Assembly: GCF_030345335.1 (NCBI RefSeq)
Contig: NZ_JAPVRC010000002.1
Span: 124,001-188,000 of the forward strand
DNA from: Halobacillus campisalis
GTDB taxonomy: Bacteria > Bacillota > Bacilli > Bacillales > Halobacillaceae
Direction of reading: 5' to 3'
Length of the DNA stretch: 64,000 bases
Made by a program: the position numbers and the translations under genes. Every line of letters begins with the position of its first letter. Positions within the stretch are counted from its first letter, which is position 1. The notes below the pieces were generated by a model. The model ran no database searches. It had not been told where the DNA came from and saw nothing but the letters and a program-made list of their open reading frames with translations. Of the stretch, positions 54,464-63,861 are shown one piece after another.

Positions 54464-56599
54464 ATGACGAAAGTGGTCATCTTAGCCGAAAAACCATCTC
54501 AGGCCAAAGCTTATGCAGAGGCTTTTAAGATACAGGAAAAAACGAAAACTTATATACAATTAAAGCCAGATGACACCTTTCCAAATGGAGCAACGATCAC
54601 CTGGGGCGTTGGCCATCTGGTGGAGTTAAAAGAACCTCATGACTATAAACCAGAGTGGAAGAGGTGGAAGCTTGATCAGCTCCCGATTGTTCCTGACCGT
54701 TTCCTTGAAAAAGTCTCCAAAGGAAAATGGGAGCAGTTTCAAGCGGTCAAGAAGCTGTTCCAGCAAGCGGATGTTCTCGTAAATGCGGCCGATGTCGATC
54801 GTGAAGGCTCGAATATTTTTTACAGTATCCTCCGTTTAACAGGCGTGAAGGGAAAACCGATCCAACGGTTGTGGATCAACTCACTCGAGAAGGATGAAGT
54901 TCGTAAAGGGTTTAATAATTTACAAAGCAACGACAAGGACTTACGCTTATTTGATGAAGCGAAAGCCCGTCAAATCAGTGATTGGATGGTGGGGATCAAT
55001 GCGAGCCGCCTGTTCACACTGCTCCTGCAGAAAAAAGGGTACTCCAATCATTTATCGATTGGGCGTGTCCAGTCTCCTACGGTTTACTTGATCTATCAAC
55101 GGCACAAAGAAATTGAAAACTTTGTATCAGAGCCTTTTTATCAAATTGAGGGCTTGTTTCAATCTGAAAAAGGCTCCTACAAAGGTCTGGCAAAGATTAA
55201 GGAAAAGGATAAGGCGAAGGTGCAGAGGCTTATGGATGAGCATGGTCTGAAGGAAAATGAAGCGGCACAAGGGATTGTTAAAAGCTTAGACAAAAAGACA
55301 AAGCATAAGAAATCACCGAAACTGCATTCGCTGTCCACCTTGCAAAGTGTGGCGAACAGGCGTTGGAAATATACACCGTCGCAAGTACTGAAGACCATGC
55401 AGAAACTCTATGAAAAACGTCTGGTCTCGTATCCGAGAACAGACTGTAATTTTATAACCGAAAACGAATTTGCTTATTTAGTGAAAAACCTGAATTCTTA
55501 CCAGGAAACATTAAACGTCTCTTTCAAAGCTGCGTCCTTAAGGCCGAATAAGCGGTATGTGGACAGTAGTAAAGTTCAAGAACACTATGCCATCATTCCG
55601 ACCAAAACAGTCCCCACCCAGAAGAAGCTGAGCGGACTAAGCCGCGAGGAACGTAATATTTACAATGAAGTTATGGCTACGACACTTGCCATGTTCCATA
55701 CGGACTACGTGTACGAAGAAACGGTGATCTTTACAAATGTTCGCGATTTACCATTTAAATCTACGGGCAGAAGAGAAGTGAAAAGAGGCTGGAAAGAGCT
55801 GTTTCCAAAGCCCTCTAAATCCAATCAAGAAAAAGAGCCCGACCTTCCGGATGTCCATAAAGGGGAAGAGGTAGGCGCGCGTCTTCAAATTAAAGAAAGC
55901 ATGACGCAGCCGCCGAAGCCTTATACTGAAGGACAACTGATCAACATGATGAAAACGTGCGGAAAGCTAATGGAAAATGAAGAAGATGTGGAGATTTTAA
56001 AGGAAGTCGAAGGGCTTGGAACAGAAGCCACCCGCTCCAGTATCATTGAAACGATTAAAACTCAGAAATATATTGAAGTGAAGAAAAACAACGTGTACGT
56101 CACCGAAAAAGGGGTAATGCTTTGCGAAGCGATCGAAGGAACCCTTTTATCCAGCCCTTCCATGACCGCCAAATGGGAGTCTTATTTGAAGAAAATAGGA
56201 AATGGTGAAGCGTCCAAGCAGATGTTCATCAAGCAGACCAGCCAGTTTATTGAAAAGCTGATTCAAGAAACTCCTGAAACGATTCAGCAGGTGAACATCC
56301 GCAGCACCGGAGAGAAAAAGAAATGGAATGAACCGATCGCCAAATGCCCTGCCTGTTCTACGGGTTCGATTATGGATCGCTACAAATTTTACGCATGCTC
56401 TGCTTATAAAGAAGGGTGCAAAGTGACCTTTCCGAAAAGGCTGGCAGGCAAAACATTAACGCCGAATATGATCAAAACGCTGTGCGAGAAGAAGCGTACG
56501 AAGGTTTTGAAGGGATTTAAAGGAAAGAAACCGTTCAGTACAGCTTTAACACTGGATGAAGATTATAAAATTAAGTTTGATTTTAAAGAAAAAGCTTGA
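54464..56599 (+). CDS. topB: DNA topoisomerase III
   Basis: 711 residues from the ATG at 54464, with GAAAGGAGTGG upstream; an in-frame TTG at 54431 has no site. A TOPRIM domain (VVILAEKPSQAKAYAEAF, NAADVDREGSNIFY) leads to the type IA catalytic core with the active Tyr in VSYPRTDCNFIT. A C-terminal Cys-rich zinc ribbon (CPACSTGSIMDRYKFYACSA, EGC) is present. It decatenates and relaxes negatively supercoiled DNA. Length and order match B. subtilis TopB. Confidence 0.93.
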   Translation: MTKVVILAEKPSQAKAYAEAFKIQEKTKTYIQLKPDDTFPNGATITWGVGHLVELKEPHDYKPEWKRWKLDQLPIVPDRFLEKVSKGKWEQFQAVKKLFQQADVLVNAADVDREGSNIFYSILRLTGVKGKPIQRLWINSLEKDEVRKGFNNLQSNDKDLRLFDEAKARQISDWMVGINASRLFTLLLQKKGYSNHLSIGRVQSPTVYLIYQRHKEIENFVSEPFYQIEGLFQSEKGSYKGLAKIKEKDKAKVQRLMDEHGLKENEAAQGIVKSLDKKTKHKKSPKLHSLSTLQSVANRRWKYTPSQVLKTMQKLYEKRLVSYPRTDCNFITENEFAYLVKNLNSYQETLNVSFKAASLRPNKRYVDSSKVQEHYAIIPTKTVPTQKKLSGLSREERNIYNEVMATTLAMFHTDYVYEETVIFTNVRDLPFKSTGRREVKRGWKELFPKPSKSNQEKEPDLPDVHKGEEVGARLQIKESMTQPPKPYTEGQLINMMKTCGKLMENEEDVEILKEVEGLGTEATRSSIIETIKTQKYIEVKKNNVYVTEKGVMLCEAIEGTLLSSPSMTAKWESYLKKIGNGEASKQMFIKQTSQFIEKLIQETPETIQQVNIRSTGEKKKWNEPIAKCPACSTGSIMDRYKFYACSAYKEGCKVTFPKRLAGKTLTPNMIKTLCEKKRTKVLKGFKGKKPFSTALTLDEDYKIKFDFKEKA

Positions 56600-56740
56600 A
56601 TAATTCTGAGTTCTGTCAGTATTAAAGTGCTGATGAGAAGGGAGTATAAATAAGAGCAATAATTTATGGAATCTTTAAATCACCAGCCTCTAGTTACTAC
56701 AGGGTGGGTGAGTATTGTCATTAAATCAAGGGAGACGATT

Positions 56741-58060
56741 ATGAAAAATAATAAAAATTGGCCCAGGTTATTATTTGTGTTTTCTTTGATTATATTAATG
56801 ACTTTGGCCGGCTGTAACCAAGCTTTCAACAATAACAGCGACACAGAAAATAGTGCAGATGAAAGCAAAGATGAAGAAAAAAATAATCAGAATGAAGAGC
56901 TTGTTGATGAGAACAATGAGGAAGATGGAGAAATGGAAGAATCTCCACCTGATGCTGTCACAGATTCGATTAAAGAAACGATGACTTCCATGTCCATAGA
57001 AGAAAAGATTGGGCAAATGCTTATGTTTGGATTTGAAGGTACCCAAGTTAATGACGAAACTAGAAAATTAATAGAAGACAATCATATCGGCGGGCTTATT
57101 TTATTTAAGAATAACATTACCAGCTCGAAGCAATTAGTTGAATTGAACAATCAAATAAAAGATATTAACGAGGAACATCATGATATTCCCATCTTTACTT
57201 CAGTTGATGAAGAAGGTGGTTTAGTATCTAGAATGCCTCCTGAAATTATAAACTTACCGGACAGTAAAGAGATTGGTGATTCTCAAGATGTGCAGCTTGC
57301 CTATCAAGTTGGAGAAGCGATCGGAGAAAGAGTAAGCTCTTTTGGATTCAATATGACGATGGCCCCTGTTTTGGATATCAATAGCAATCCATCCAACCCG
57401 GTAATTGGAAAGAGGGCTTTTGGGAATAACAAGGAAATGGTTTCGAAGATGGGAATCGAAGAAATGAAAGGTATACAATCCAAAAGCATCATACCTGTAG
57501 TAAAGCATTTCCCAGGCCATGGTGATACAGATGTTGATTCTCATCTTGGTTTACCGGTTGTGCACCATGGTTTGGAAAGACTTCGCCAAATGGAATTGGT
57601 GCCATTTCAAAATGCGGTTAATCAAAAGGCAGATATGACGATGGTTGCGCATATCATGTTGCCTGAAATAGACAGTGAATATCCATCTTCTTTATCAAAA
57701 AATGTGATTACCAACATATTAAGAGAAGAATTGAAGTTTAATGGCGTTGTAGTAACCGATGATATGACGATGGGAGCTATTACTGAAAACTATGATATAG
57801 GTGAAGCTTCCGTAAGAGCGGTTCTTGCAGGAAATGACATTGTTTTAGTCTGCCACGGCAATGAAAACAAGAAGAGCGCTGTAAGCAGTTTAACAAAAGC
57901 AGTTAAAAATGGAACGATAAGTGAAGAAAGAATAGATGAAAGCGTGGAAAGAATTTTACACTTAAAAGAAAAATATAACCTCTCGGATCGTACACTGGAT
58001 ACAGTCGATATAAATGAAATTAATCAATCATCTGAAGAGATAGTAGATGCCCTTCGATGA
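56741..58060 (+). CDS. GH3 beta-N-acetylhexosaminidase-like lipoprotein (NagZ type)
   Basis: 439 residues from the ATG at 56741 with AAGGGAGACGATT upstream. A lipoprotein signal ends LAGC, followed by an acidic linker to about residue 75. The GH3 barrel has FGFEGTQVN, the His-Asp catalytic pair loop KHFPGHGDTDVDSHLGLPVV and nucleophile Asp in VVVTDDMTMGAI. Proteins of this type cut N-acetylglucosamine from muropeptides outside the membrane; this one lacks the extra C-terminal domain of some Bacillus NagZ. It is followed by an unrelated gene. Confidence 0.86.
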   Translation: MKNNKNWPRLLFVFSLIILMTLAGCNQAFNNNSDTENSADESKDEEKNNQNEELVDENNEEDGEMEESPPDAVTDSIKETMTSMSIEEKIGQMLMFGFEGTQVNDETRKLIEDNHIGGLILFKNNITSSKQLVELNNQIKDINEEHHDIPIFTSVDEEGGLVSRMPPEIINLPDSKEIGDSQDVQLAYQVGEAIGERVSSFGFNMTMAPVLDINSNPSNPVIGKRAFGNNKEMVSKMGIEEMKGIQSKSIIPVVKHFPGHGDTDVDSHLGLPVVHHGLERLRQMELVPFQNAVNQKADMTMVAHIMLPEIDSEYPSSLSKNVITNILREELKFNGVVVTDDMTMGAITENYDIGEASVRAVLAGNDIVLVCHGNENKKSAVSSLTKAVKNGTISEERIDESVERILHLKEKYNLSDRTLDTVDINEINQSSEEIVDALR

Positions 58061-58216
58061 AAAAACTATACTAACTCTCGATCGAATAGCTAGATCAGAA
58101 AAGAAAATCATAAATCATCCTCTTAATAAAATAATAGAGGATGGTAATAAGTAAAAGGAAGTCATTTCATAGGTTGAAGATTTATGAAAGCAGGCAATCA
58201 AATGGGAGGTTTATAA

Positions 58217-58741
58217 ATGGATAACAATGATATATTGATCAGATTAAGATATGCCCTGGATATAAAAGATATAGACATGGTAGAAATATTTAAACTAGGC
58301 GGCGTCGAAGTAACAAAAGAAGATGTGTCAAAAATCTTAACCAAATCAGAGGACACTTACGATGAGGATTATGACGAAGATGAGGCAGTTGAAAATGAAG
58401 ATCATATAAAGTGCACGAATAGTATGCTGGATTCTTTTCTAAATGGCTTCATTACTTTCAAAAGAGGACCACAAGAACCAAAACAAGGCCAGCCGGCTAA
58501 ACCAGACCGGTCGATAAAGAATCAGTCCAGTGTCAATAACGTCATGTTGAAAAAAGTGAAAATCGCCTTAACCTTAACGAGTGAGGATATCATAGATATT
58601 TTAGAAGAAGCAGGAGTCACGATAACAAAAGGTGAATTGAGCGCCCTCCTGAGAAAAGAAGGACACAAAAATTATAAAGTGTTCGGTGATCAATACGCCA
58701 GGAATTTCCTGAAAGGATTAGCTATCAAGTATAGAGGATAA
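58217..58741 (+). CDS. DUF1456 (YehS-like) family protein
   Basis: 174 residues with two similar units: DILIRLRYALDIKDIDMVEIFKLGG near the N-terminus and VMLKKVKIALTLTSEDIIDILEEAG in the second half, each followed by a conserved Leu/Lys-rich segment. Between them is a very acidic stretch (DTYDEDYDEDEAVENED). The family is cytoplasmic and of unknown function. AGGTTTATAA leads into the ATG. Confidence 0.85.
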   Translation: MDNNDILIRLRYALDIKDIDMVEIFKLGGVEVTKEDVSKILTKSEDTYDEDYDEDEAVENEDHIKCTNSMLDSFLNGFITFKRGPQEPKQGQPAKPDRSIKNQSSVNNVMLKKVKIALTLTSEDIIDILEEAGVTITKGELSALLRKEGHKNYKVFGDQYARNFLKGLAIKYRG

Positions 58742-58755
58742 GAAGTAAAAATACT

Positions 58756-58795
58756 GCCTCCTTCAAGTTTTTTGAACTTGCGGGAGGCTTTTTTT
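58756..58795 (+). terminator. Terminator of the DUF1456 gene
   Basis: GCCTCC pairs with GGAGGC, with an inner CAAGTT/AACTTG stem, followed by seven T. Confidence 0.85.
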
Positions 58796-58917
58796 GTGCT
58801 TCCTTAACAAGAAAGAGAACAATGCTAAAAACAGCCACAATCTTACAATCTTCATCGAAGGGATTCAGGTAAATATATAGAATTAGAAGAGTAAGTTAAC
58901 GAGATGGAGGTCTACGT

Positions 58918-59331
58918 ATGAAAAAATATTTAGCTATAATTGGTTTTGCTGCTTTGATCGGGTGCTCCGAAGATACGAGTGCAAGTGATAGTAATGCAGA
59001 GGAAAAACCTTCTCAGGAGGAGTTGGAGGAACTACTAAGAGCAGAAGCGGTGCCCGTTGAATTTTCATCTGTAACGAGTGGGGAAGTGGAGCAAGGCGCG
59101 GAGGTAATCATTCAAGGATCCGTTTCTGCTTCGGAACTTTCGAAGGAAGCAGCAGCATTTACAGTAACGACGAAAGAAGAAAGTGGATTTGGTACTTATA
59201 CGGTAGAAAATATGGATGAAGATACCGATTTTTTAACCGATGATATCGTCGAAGTGTATGGCACATATGTGGGAACAGATGAGGAAGGCACGCCTCTTAT
59301 TGAAGGGACAATCGTTGAAAGCGTAAAATAA
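58918..59331 (+). CDS. Small lipoprotein with an OB-fold-like domain
   Basis: 137 residues; a short lipoprotein signal ends LIGCSED. After an acidic linker the residues FSSVTSGEVEQGAEVIIQGS, TDDIVEVYGTYVG and TPLIEGTIVESVK look like a small all-beta OB fold. No function is known. It has a clear ribosome site (GATGGAGG) and stands alone between two terminators. Confidence 0.72.
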   Translation: MKKYLAIIGFAALIGCSEDTSASDSNAEEKPSQEELEELLRAEAVPVEFSSVTSGEVEQGAEVIIQGSVSASELSKEAAAFTVTTKEESGFGTYTVENMDEDTDFLTDDIVEVYGTYVGTDEEGTPLIEGTIVESVK

Positions 59332-59351
59332 GATAAAAAGAATAGTGTAGG

Positions 59352-59389
59352 CTTCTCATTAGTTGACCAAACTTTTGAGAAGTTTTTTT
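59352..59389 (+). terminator. Terminator of the small lipoprotein gene
   Basis: CTTCTCA pairs with TGAGAAG, followed by seven T. Its reverse complement shares almost the whole loop with the terminator at 6588-6626. Confidence 0.8.
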
Positions 59390-59484
59390 CTTTTGAAGCG
59401 AGCGTTTCTCACTTATTAAAATGTCCACCTAGATGTTATGTGTATAGGCCTTGTATATAGAAATCTAGCTTGGTATTTTTATAA

Positions 59485-59536
59485 TAGTAACGATTACTAT
59501 TTACAAATCGTAATCGTTACTATAAAATGATTACGA
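59485..59536. promoter_or_regulatory. Zur-like operator cluster
   Basis: TAGTAACGATTACTA (59485-59499) is a perfect 6-3-6 palindrome. TCGTAATCGTTACTA (59508-59522) and a half site TGATTACGA (59528-59536) follow. They resemble the Bacillus Zur box TCGTAATNATTACGA and lie just before a zinc-binding gene. Confidence 0.65.
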
Positions 59537-59554
59537 CATAAAGGAGGAGAGCCA

Positions 59555-61204
59555 ATGTTTAAAAAATATGCAAGTATACTTAGTTTATTTATTGTCATTT
59601 TTGCCCTGGCTGCGTGTGGAGGCGAGGAAGAGGCGAACAGTAGTGAAAGTGAAGAAACCCAGGAGTCTAAAGACGAACTGAAGCTCTTTACGACGGTTTA
59701 CCCGCTTCAGTTTTTTGCCGAACAAATCGCAGGAGACCAAGCATCGGTAGAATCAATTCTGCCTCCTGGATCAGATCCGCATACGTATGAACCAACGACA
59801 AAAGAGATGGTGGAAATCGCTGAAGCCGACGCTTTCATCTATAATGGAGCAGGATTGGAGCCTTATGCAGATAAAATCTCTGCATCTATCGAGTCGGAAG
59901 ACATCATGATTTTAGAAGCATCAAAAGGCATCGATTTAGAAGAACATGCTCACGATCATGAGGGAGAGGAAGGCAGTCATGAAGATGAGCACGATCATGA
60001 AGGTGACGAAGAAAGTGAAGGGGATGACCATGCCGGCCATAATCATGGAGACAAAGATCCTCATGTATGGCTGGACCCTGTCCGATCTGTTGAGATGGCG
60101 GAGCATATTAAAGATACGTTAGTAGAATTGAATCCTGAGGAAGAAGAAGCTTTTAATAAAAACTTTGAAGAGCTGAAAGGGGAACTTGAGAGCTTAGATC
60201 AAAAATTCCACACCCAGCTAGAAAGCTTACCTGAGAATAAAATCATCGTTTCTCATGCTGCTTATGGGTATTGGGAGAAAGCTTACGGGATCGAGCAGAT
60301 CGCATTATCCGGTTTGAGCCCGACAAATGAGCCTTCGCAAAAAGAAGTGCAGTATATCATCGAAACTTCTGAAAAGCACGGGTTGAAGCATGTTTTTTTT
60401 GAACAGAATGTAACACCTAAAGTGGCAGAAGTCGTCAGAAAGGAAATTGACGCAGAGACGCTGCGCATACACAACTTATCAGTTTTAACAGAAGAAGATA
60501 TTAAAAACAACGAAGACTACTTTACACTTATGCAGTCAAACTTAGAGCAATTAACAAAAGCCTTATCTGAAGAATCATCCTCAGAGTCAGGAGACTCGTC
60601 TGAATCAGAAGAGAATGATGAACATGACCATGAGCACGATCATAGTCACGGAGATGATGAAGAATCTCAACAAATTTATGATGGCTATTTTGATGATGAA
60701 CAGGTAGAGGATCGTCAGCTTACCGATTGGGAGGGAGACTGGCAGTCAGTCTATCCTTACCTTCAGGATGGGACTCTTGATGAAGTGTTTTCTCAAAAAG
60801 CAGAAGATGATGAAGAAATGACAGCAGAGGAATATGAAGAGTATTATGAAGAAGGATATCAGACAGATGTTGATCGTATTGTGATTGAGGATGGTGAAGT
60901 AACGTTTTTCGAGAATGGGGAAGAACGTTCAGGTGAGTATATCAACGATGGATATGAAATACTCACTTATGATGCGGGCAACAGAGGGGTAAGGTATATT
61001 TTTAAACTGAACGAAGATGTAGAAGGACTTCCAGAATACATTCAGTTCAGTGATCATGGTATCTATCCGACTAAAGCGGACCACTATCACCTGTACTGGG
61101 GAGACGATCGTGAAGCTTTATTGGATGAAGTCACGAACTGGCCGACTTACTATCCATCAGATATGGATGGACACGATATTGCTCATGAAATGATGGCGCA
61201 TTAA
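59555..61204 (+). CDS. Zinc-binding lipoprotein: ZnuA/AdcA domain fused to ZinT
   Basis: 549 residues. A lipoprotein signal ends LAAC, followed by an acidic linker. The ZnuA-type domain starts LKLFTTVYPLQFFAEQIAG and has a His/Asp/Glu-rich loop (HAHDHEGEEGSHEDEHDHEG) before DPHVWLDPV. A second His-rich segment (EHDHEHDHSHGDDEE) joins it to a ZinT domain with LTDWEGDWQSVYPYLQDG and DHYHLYWG. The same fusion is known in AdcA. It binds Zn2+ outside the cell for ABC import. No permease or ATPase genes are adjacent; the gene stands alone under a Zur-like region. Confidence 0.92.
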   Translation: MFKKYASILSLFIVIFALAACGGEEEANSSESEETQESKDELKLFTTVYPLQFFAEQIAGDQASVESILPPGSDPHTYEPTTKEMVEIAEADAFIYNGAGLEPYADKISASIESEDIMILEASKGIDLEEHAHDHEGEEGSHEDEHDHEGDEESEGDDHAGHNHGDKDPHVWLDPVRSVEMAEHIKDTLVELNPEEEEAFNKNFEELKGELESLDQKFHTQLESLPENKIIVSHAAYGYWEKAYGIEQIALSGLSPTNEPSQKEVQYIIETSEKHGLKHVFFEQNVTPKVAEVVRKEIDAETLRIHNLSVLTEEDIKNNEDYFTLMQSNLEQLTKALSEESSSESGDSSESEENDEHDHEHDHSHGDDEESQQIYDGYFDDEQVEDRQLTDWEGDWQSVYPYLQDGTLDEVFSQKAEDDEEMTAEEYEEYYEEGYQTDVDRIVIEDGEVTFFENGEERSGEYINDGYEILTYDAGNRGVRYIFKLNEDVEGLPEYIQFSDHGIYPTKADHYHLYWGDDREALLDEVTNWPTYYPSDMDGHDIAHEMMAH

Positions 61205-61210
61205 TAAGGA

Positions 61211-61242
61211 AGAAGACGGGCTTTGTGCTCGTCTTCTTTTTT
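61211..61242 (+). terminator. Terminator of the zinc-binding gene
   Basis: AGAAGACGGGC pairs with GCTCGTCTTCT (one G-T pair), followed by T's. Confidence 0.82.
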
Positions 61243-61254
61243 AAAATAGTGGCT

Positions 61255-61360
61255 CTGTTAAATGTCCATGTTGATATTCATATAAGCTACCTATTTTGAA
61301 GACTTAGTTTCGAGGTATTTTGGGAGTTTCCATTACTAAGAATAGAGGTAGAAGGTCCAG
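61255..61360. repeat. Truncated copy of the dispersed repeat
   Basis: TGTTGATATTCATATAAGCT and TTAGTTTCGAGGTATTTTGG match the arm of the copy at 63862-64000; only GGAAATCACTAG remains of the core. Confidence 0.55.
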
Positions 61361-61424
61361 GAAATCACTAGCCTTCCATAGTCTTGTATAAGCTGCTCTT
61401 ATAAATAATACATTTGAACGAGTA

Positions 61425-61585
61425 CCGTTTCGAGACGTTTTTATGAGCAGATGCTGGCTTAAGAAAACGGATCGCTTTCCGTGGGCATGTGGTGAGCTTC
61501 CTCAGTCTTCGCCTTCCGGGATCTCACCTACCATGTAAATCCCACAGGAGTCTCACCGTTTTCATAAGCCACCACACGATGGAAA
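61425..61585. repeat. Diverged copy of the dispersed repeat core
   Basis: GCTTTCCGTGGGCATGTGGT and the later CCCACAGGAGTCTCACCG correspond to the core of the 44905-45137 copy read in reverse. The outermost stems differ (AAAACGG...CCGTTTT). Confidence 0.6.
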
Positions 61586-61859
61586 GATGATCGAAACTAT
61601 TTCAAGTGTAGAAATTTAAAAAAACTAAAACCAAGGCACTGGAGTATAGTTATCCTTAAGAAGTATCTTATTAAGACTATTTCAAGTCCTAATGAAGTGA
61701 ACGAATCACTGGAAATAAAAATTCTGGGATATCATCTAGCCGGTGTATTACAGCTATAGCTCTTAGCATTTAATAAGACTTCCTTCACTTCTGTAAAATA
61801 AATCATTCCGCTATTATTAATAAGACTATTATTCAAGCGATTTCGAAAAGCACATCTAA

Positions 61860-62080
61860 AGTTAGGGGCGGCGGGGAATGGTGAGACTCCTGTGGGAAGA
61901 TAGTGCTTGGTGAGATCCCACAGGACGGGACGTCCGAGGAAGCTCACCGCGCTCCCGCGGAAAGCGATTCATTCCCCGCCGCGCCGATCCACTCACCGAA
62001 TGTCTCGAAATCAACTCTTCAAAAACTCTGCCATATTGTTGAATAACCATTTTATGAACATCAACATGAGAACTATTTTC
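61860..62080. repeat. Copy of the dispersed repeat, opposite orientation
   Basis: GGTGAGACTCCTGTGGGAAG, GGTGAGATCCCACAGGA and GAAGCTCACCGCGCTCCCGC are the core; the outer stem is CGGCGGGGAATG...CATTCCCCGCCG. The right arm ends ATGAACATCAACATGAG. Confidence 0.7.
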
Positions 62081-62103
62081 TTGCATTTGCTACTAAGAGA
62101 AGT

Positions 62104-62137
62104 AAAAAAAGATGCGCTATAGGGAAGCGCATCTTTT
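62104..62137 (-). terminator. Terminator of the aldolase gene
   Basis: AAAAGATGCGC and GCGCATCTTTT form an 11-bp stem; A's on the left give a T run on the minus strand. Confidence 0.82.
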
Positions 62138-62144
62138 AACAACA

Positions 62145-63035
62145 TTATCTTTTATTCACAGAAGCATCATAGATTGTATCAACGGCTTCCTTCAGTGCTT
62201 TATCAAAATCTCCTTCAGACTGGTTGGCTTGTAAATTCGCTGCCAGCGCACGGGAGAAACTTGCGATCAGACCGTCGTTTTCTTTCAACTTCGCGTTTGC
62301 CTCATCACGGGAATATCCACCGGAAAGAGCGACAACACGCAGAACGCGCGGGTGGTCGATCAACTGTTTGTAAGCATTAGCATTCGTTGGAATGGTAAGC
62401 TTCAACATCACGTGCTCATCTTCTGATAAGTTATTGAGTTGTTTTAAAATTTCATCACGCAGAATTTCTTCGCATTTTTCCTTGTTATCACTATGAATAT
62501 CGACTTCCGGCTCGATGATCGGAATGATATCAGCATCGAGAATCTGTTTACCAATTTCGAATTGCTGTTCGACAACTTCCTGAATTCCGCTCTGGTTTGG
62601 TTCATGAATCACTGAACGCATTTTCGTACCAAAAATGTTTCGTTCGTTGGCACGACGGAGCTTGTCATCTAAATCATCAATCGGTTTCATAAGCTGGACA
62701 CCATTTTTCTGATCGGCCAGTCCTTTATCAACCTTAAGGAAAGGAACAATGCCTTTATCAGCAAGGTAATCGGCCGTATATTTGCCTTCAATTTCTCGAT
62801 CCATCGTTTGCTCAAAAAGAATCGCGCCGATAATGCGATCGCCATCAAATGCAGGGGACGTGATGATTCGAGTCCGCATCTGGTGGACAAGATCAAACAT
62901 TTCATCTTCGCCGGAATAAGAATCTTCAGGCACTCCGTATCCAGCCAATGCTTTAGGCGTACTTCCACCGCTTTGGTCGAGCGCGGCGATAAATCCCTGA
63001 CCGTTTTGAATTTTTTCGAATTGACGATTGTTCAT
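62145..63035 (-). CDS. fda: Fructose-bisphosphate aldolase class I
   Basis: 296 residues, the short class I type. Features include the opening [20 protein letters not shown], the lysine region [21 protein letters not shown], and [16 protein letters not shown] where the Schiff-base Lys should lie. It splits fructose 1,6-bisphosphate into two triose phosphates without a metal ion. It is 28 kb from the fructan island, so a link is only conceptual. AAAGGGAGTGG on its strand precedes the ATG. Confidence 0.92.
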   Translation of the reverse strand: MNNRQFEKIQNGQGFIAALDQSGGSTPKALAGYGVPEDSYSGEDEMFDLVHQMRTRIITSPAFDGDRIIGAILFEQTMDREIEGKYTADYLADKGIVPFLKVDKGLADQKNGVQLMKPIDDLDDKLRRANERNIFGTKMRSVIHEPNQSGIQEVVEQQFEIGKQILDADIIPIIEPEVDIHSDNKEKCEEILRDEILKQLNNLSEDEHVMLKLTIPTNANAYKQLIDHPRVLRVVALSGGYSRDEANAKLKENDGLIASFSRALAANLQANQSEGDFDKALKEAVDTIYDASVNKR

Positions 63036-63197
63036 ACTTCCACTCCCTTTTCTAATTTAGAATCTATTTATACCCTTCCCGTTATTCGGGAATTTCTAAC
63101 AAAAAAGTGAGACGATTCCGAAAGCCGCTATTGTGGACATCAATCCTACTTACGATTTACTATAAAGATAATATTTTACTTAGAAAGGATGAAGGAA

Positions 63198-63848
63198 ATG
63201 AAAGTTCTTGTAGTTGGAGCAAATGGGCAAATTGGAAAGCATCTCGTTTCGTTTATTCAGGATCGTGACAACATGAAAGCTAAAGCCATGATCCGTAAGC
63301 AGGAGCAAGCCTCCTTTTTTGAAAACCTCGGCGCAGAAACGGCAGTGGTTGATTTAGAAGATGATATCGAAACTATTGCAGAAGCTGCCAAAGGAGTCGA
63401 TGCCGTTGTATTTACTGCAGGTTCCGGACCGAACACAGGACCGGATAAAACGATTCTAATTGACTTGGATGGAGCGGTAAAAACAATGGAAGCGGCTAAA
63501 GCAGCAGGCGTGAAGCGCTTTGTCATGATTTCCTCATTTGATACGCGTCGTGAAGCGATTTTGGCTGCTAATTCATCCTTTGCACCTTATGTTGCAGCTA
63601 AGCATTATGCTGATGAACGTTTGCGGTCAACGGACTTGGATTATACGATTATCCATCCCGGTAAGTTAACTAATGACGGAGGGACTGGTCAGGTTGAAGC
63701 GGCAATAGAAGTGGAAAGAGGAGAAATTCCGCGTGAGGATGTAGCCTCTGTAATCGTCGCCACTTTGGAAAATGATTCAACGATCAGCAAGGAATATCAA
63801 GTTGTAGGCGGGACAACTCCTATTCAGGACGCTGTTAAATCCATTTAA
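63198..63848 (+). CDS. NAD(P)-binding SDR-like protein (YhfK/YwnB type)
   Basis: 216 residues from the ATG at 63198; the in-frame ATG at 63189 is fused to the AAAGG of the ribosome site. The Rossmann start is MKVLVVGANGQIGKHLVSFI, then VVFTAGSGPNTGPDKT and KRFVMISSFD and YVAAKHYADERL, which keeps a Tyr-x-x-x-Lys pair. Proteins like this bind NAD(P) and may act as atypical epimerases, flavin or quinone reductases; the substrate is unknown. Confidence 0.85.
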   Translation: MKVLVVGANGQIGKHLVSFIQDRDNMKAKAMIRKQEQASFFENLGAETAVVDLEDDIETIAEAAKGVDAVVFTAGSGPNTGPDKTILIDLDGAVKTMEAAKAAGVKRFVMISSFDTRREAILAANSSFAPYVAAKHYADERLRSTDLDYTIIHPGKLTNDGGTGQVEAAIEVERGEIPREDVASVIVATLENDSTISKEYQVVGGTTPIQDAVKSI

Positions 63849-63861
63849 CTATATGTTCAGT

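Noticed and set aside
61205-62144. Possible CRISPR array because of repeated GTGAGA motifs
   Set aside because: The repeats are large, few, in both orientations and without regular spacers.
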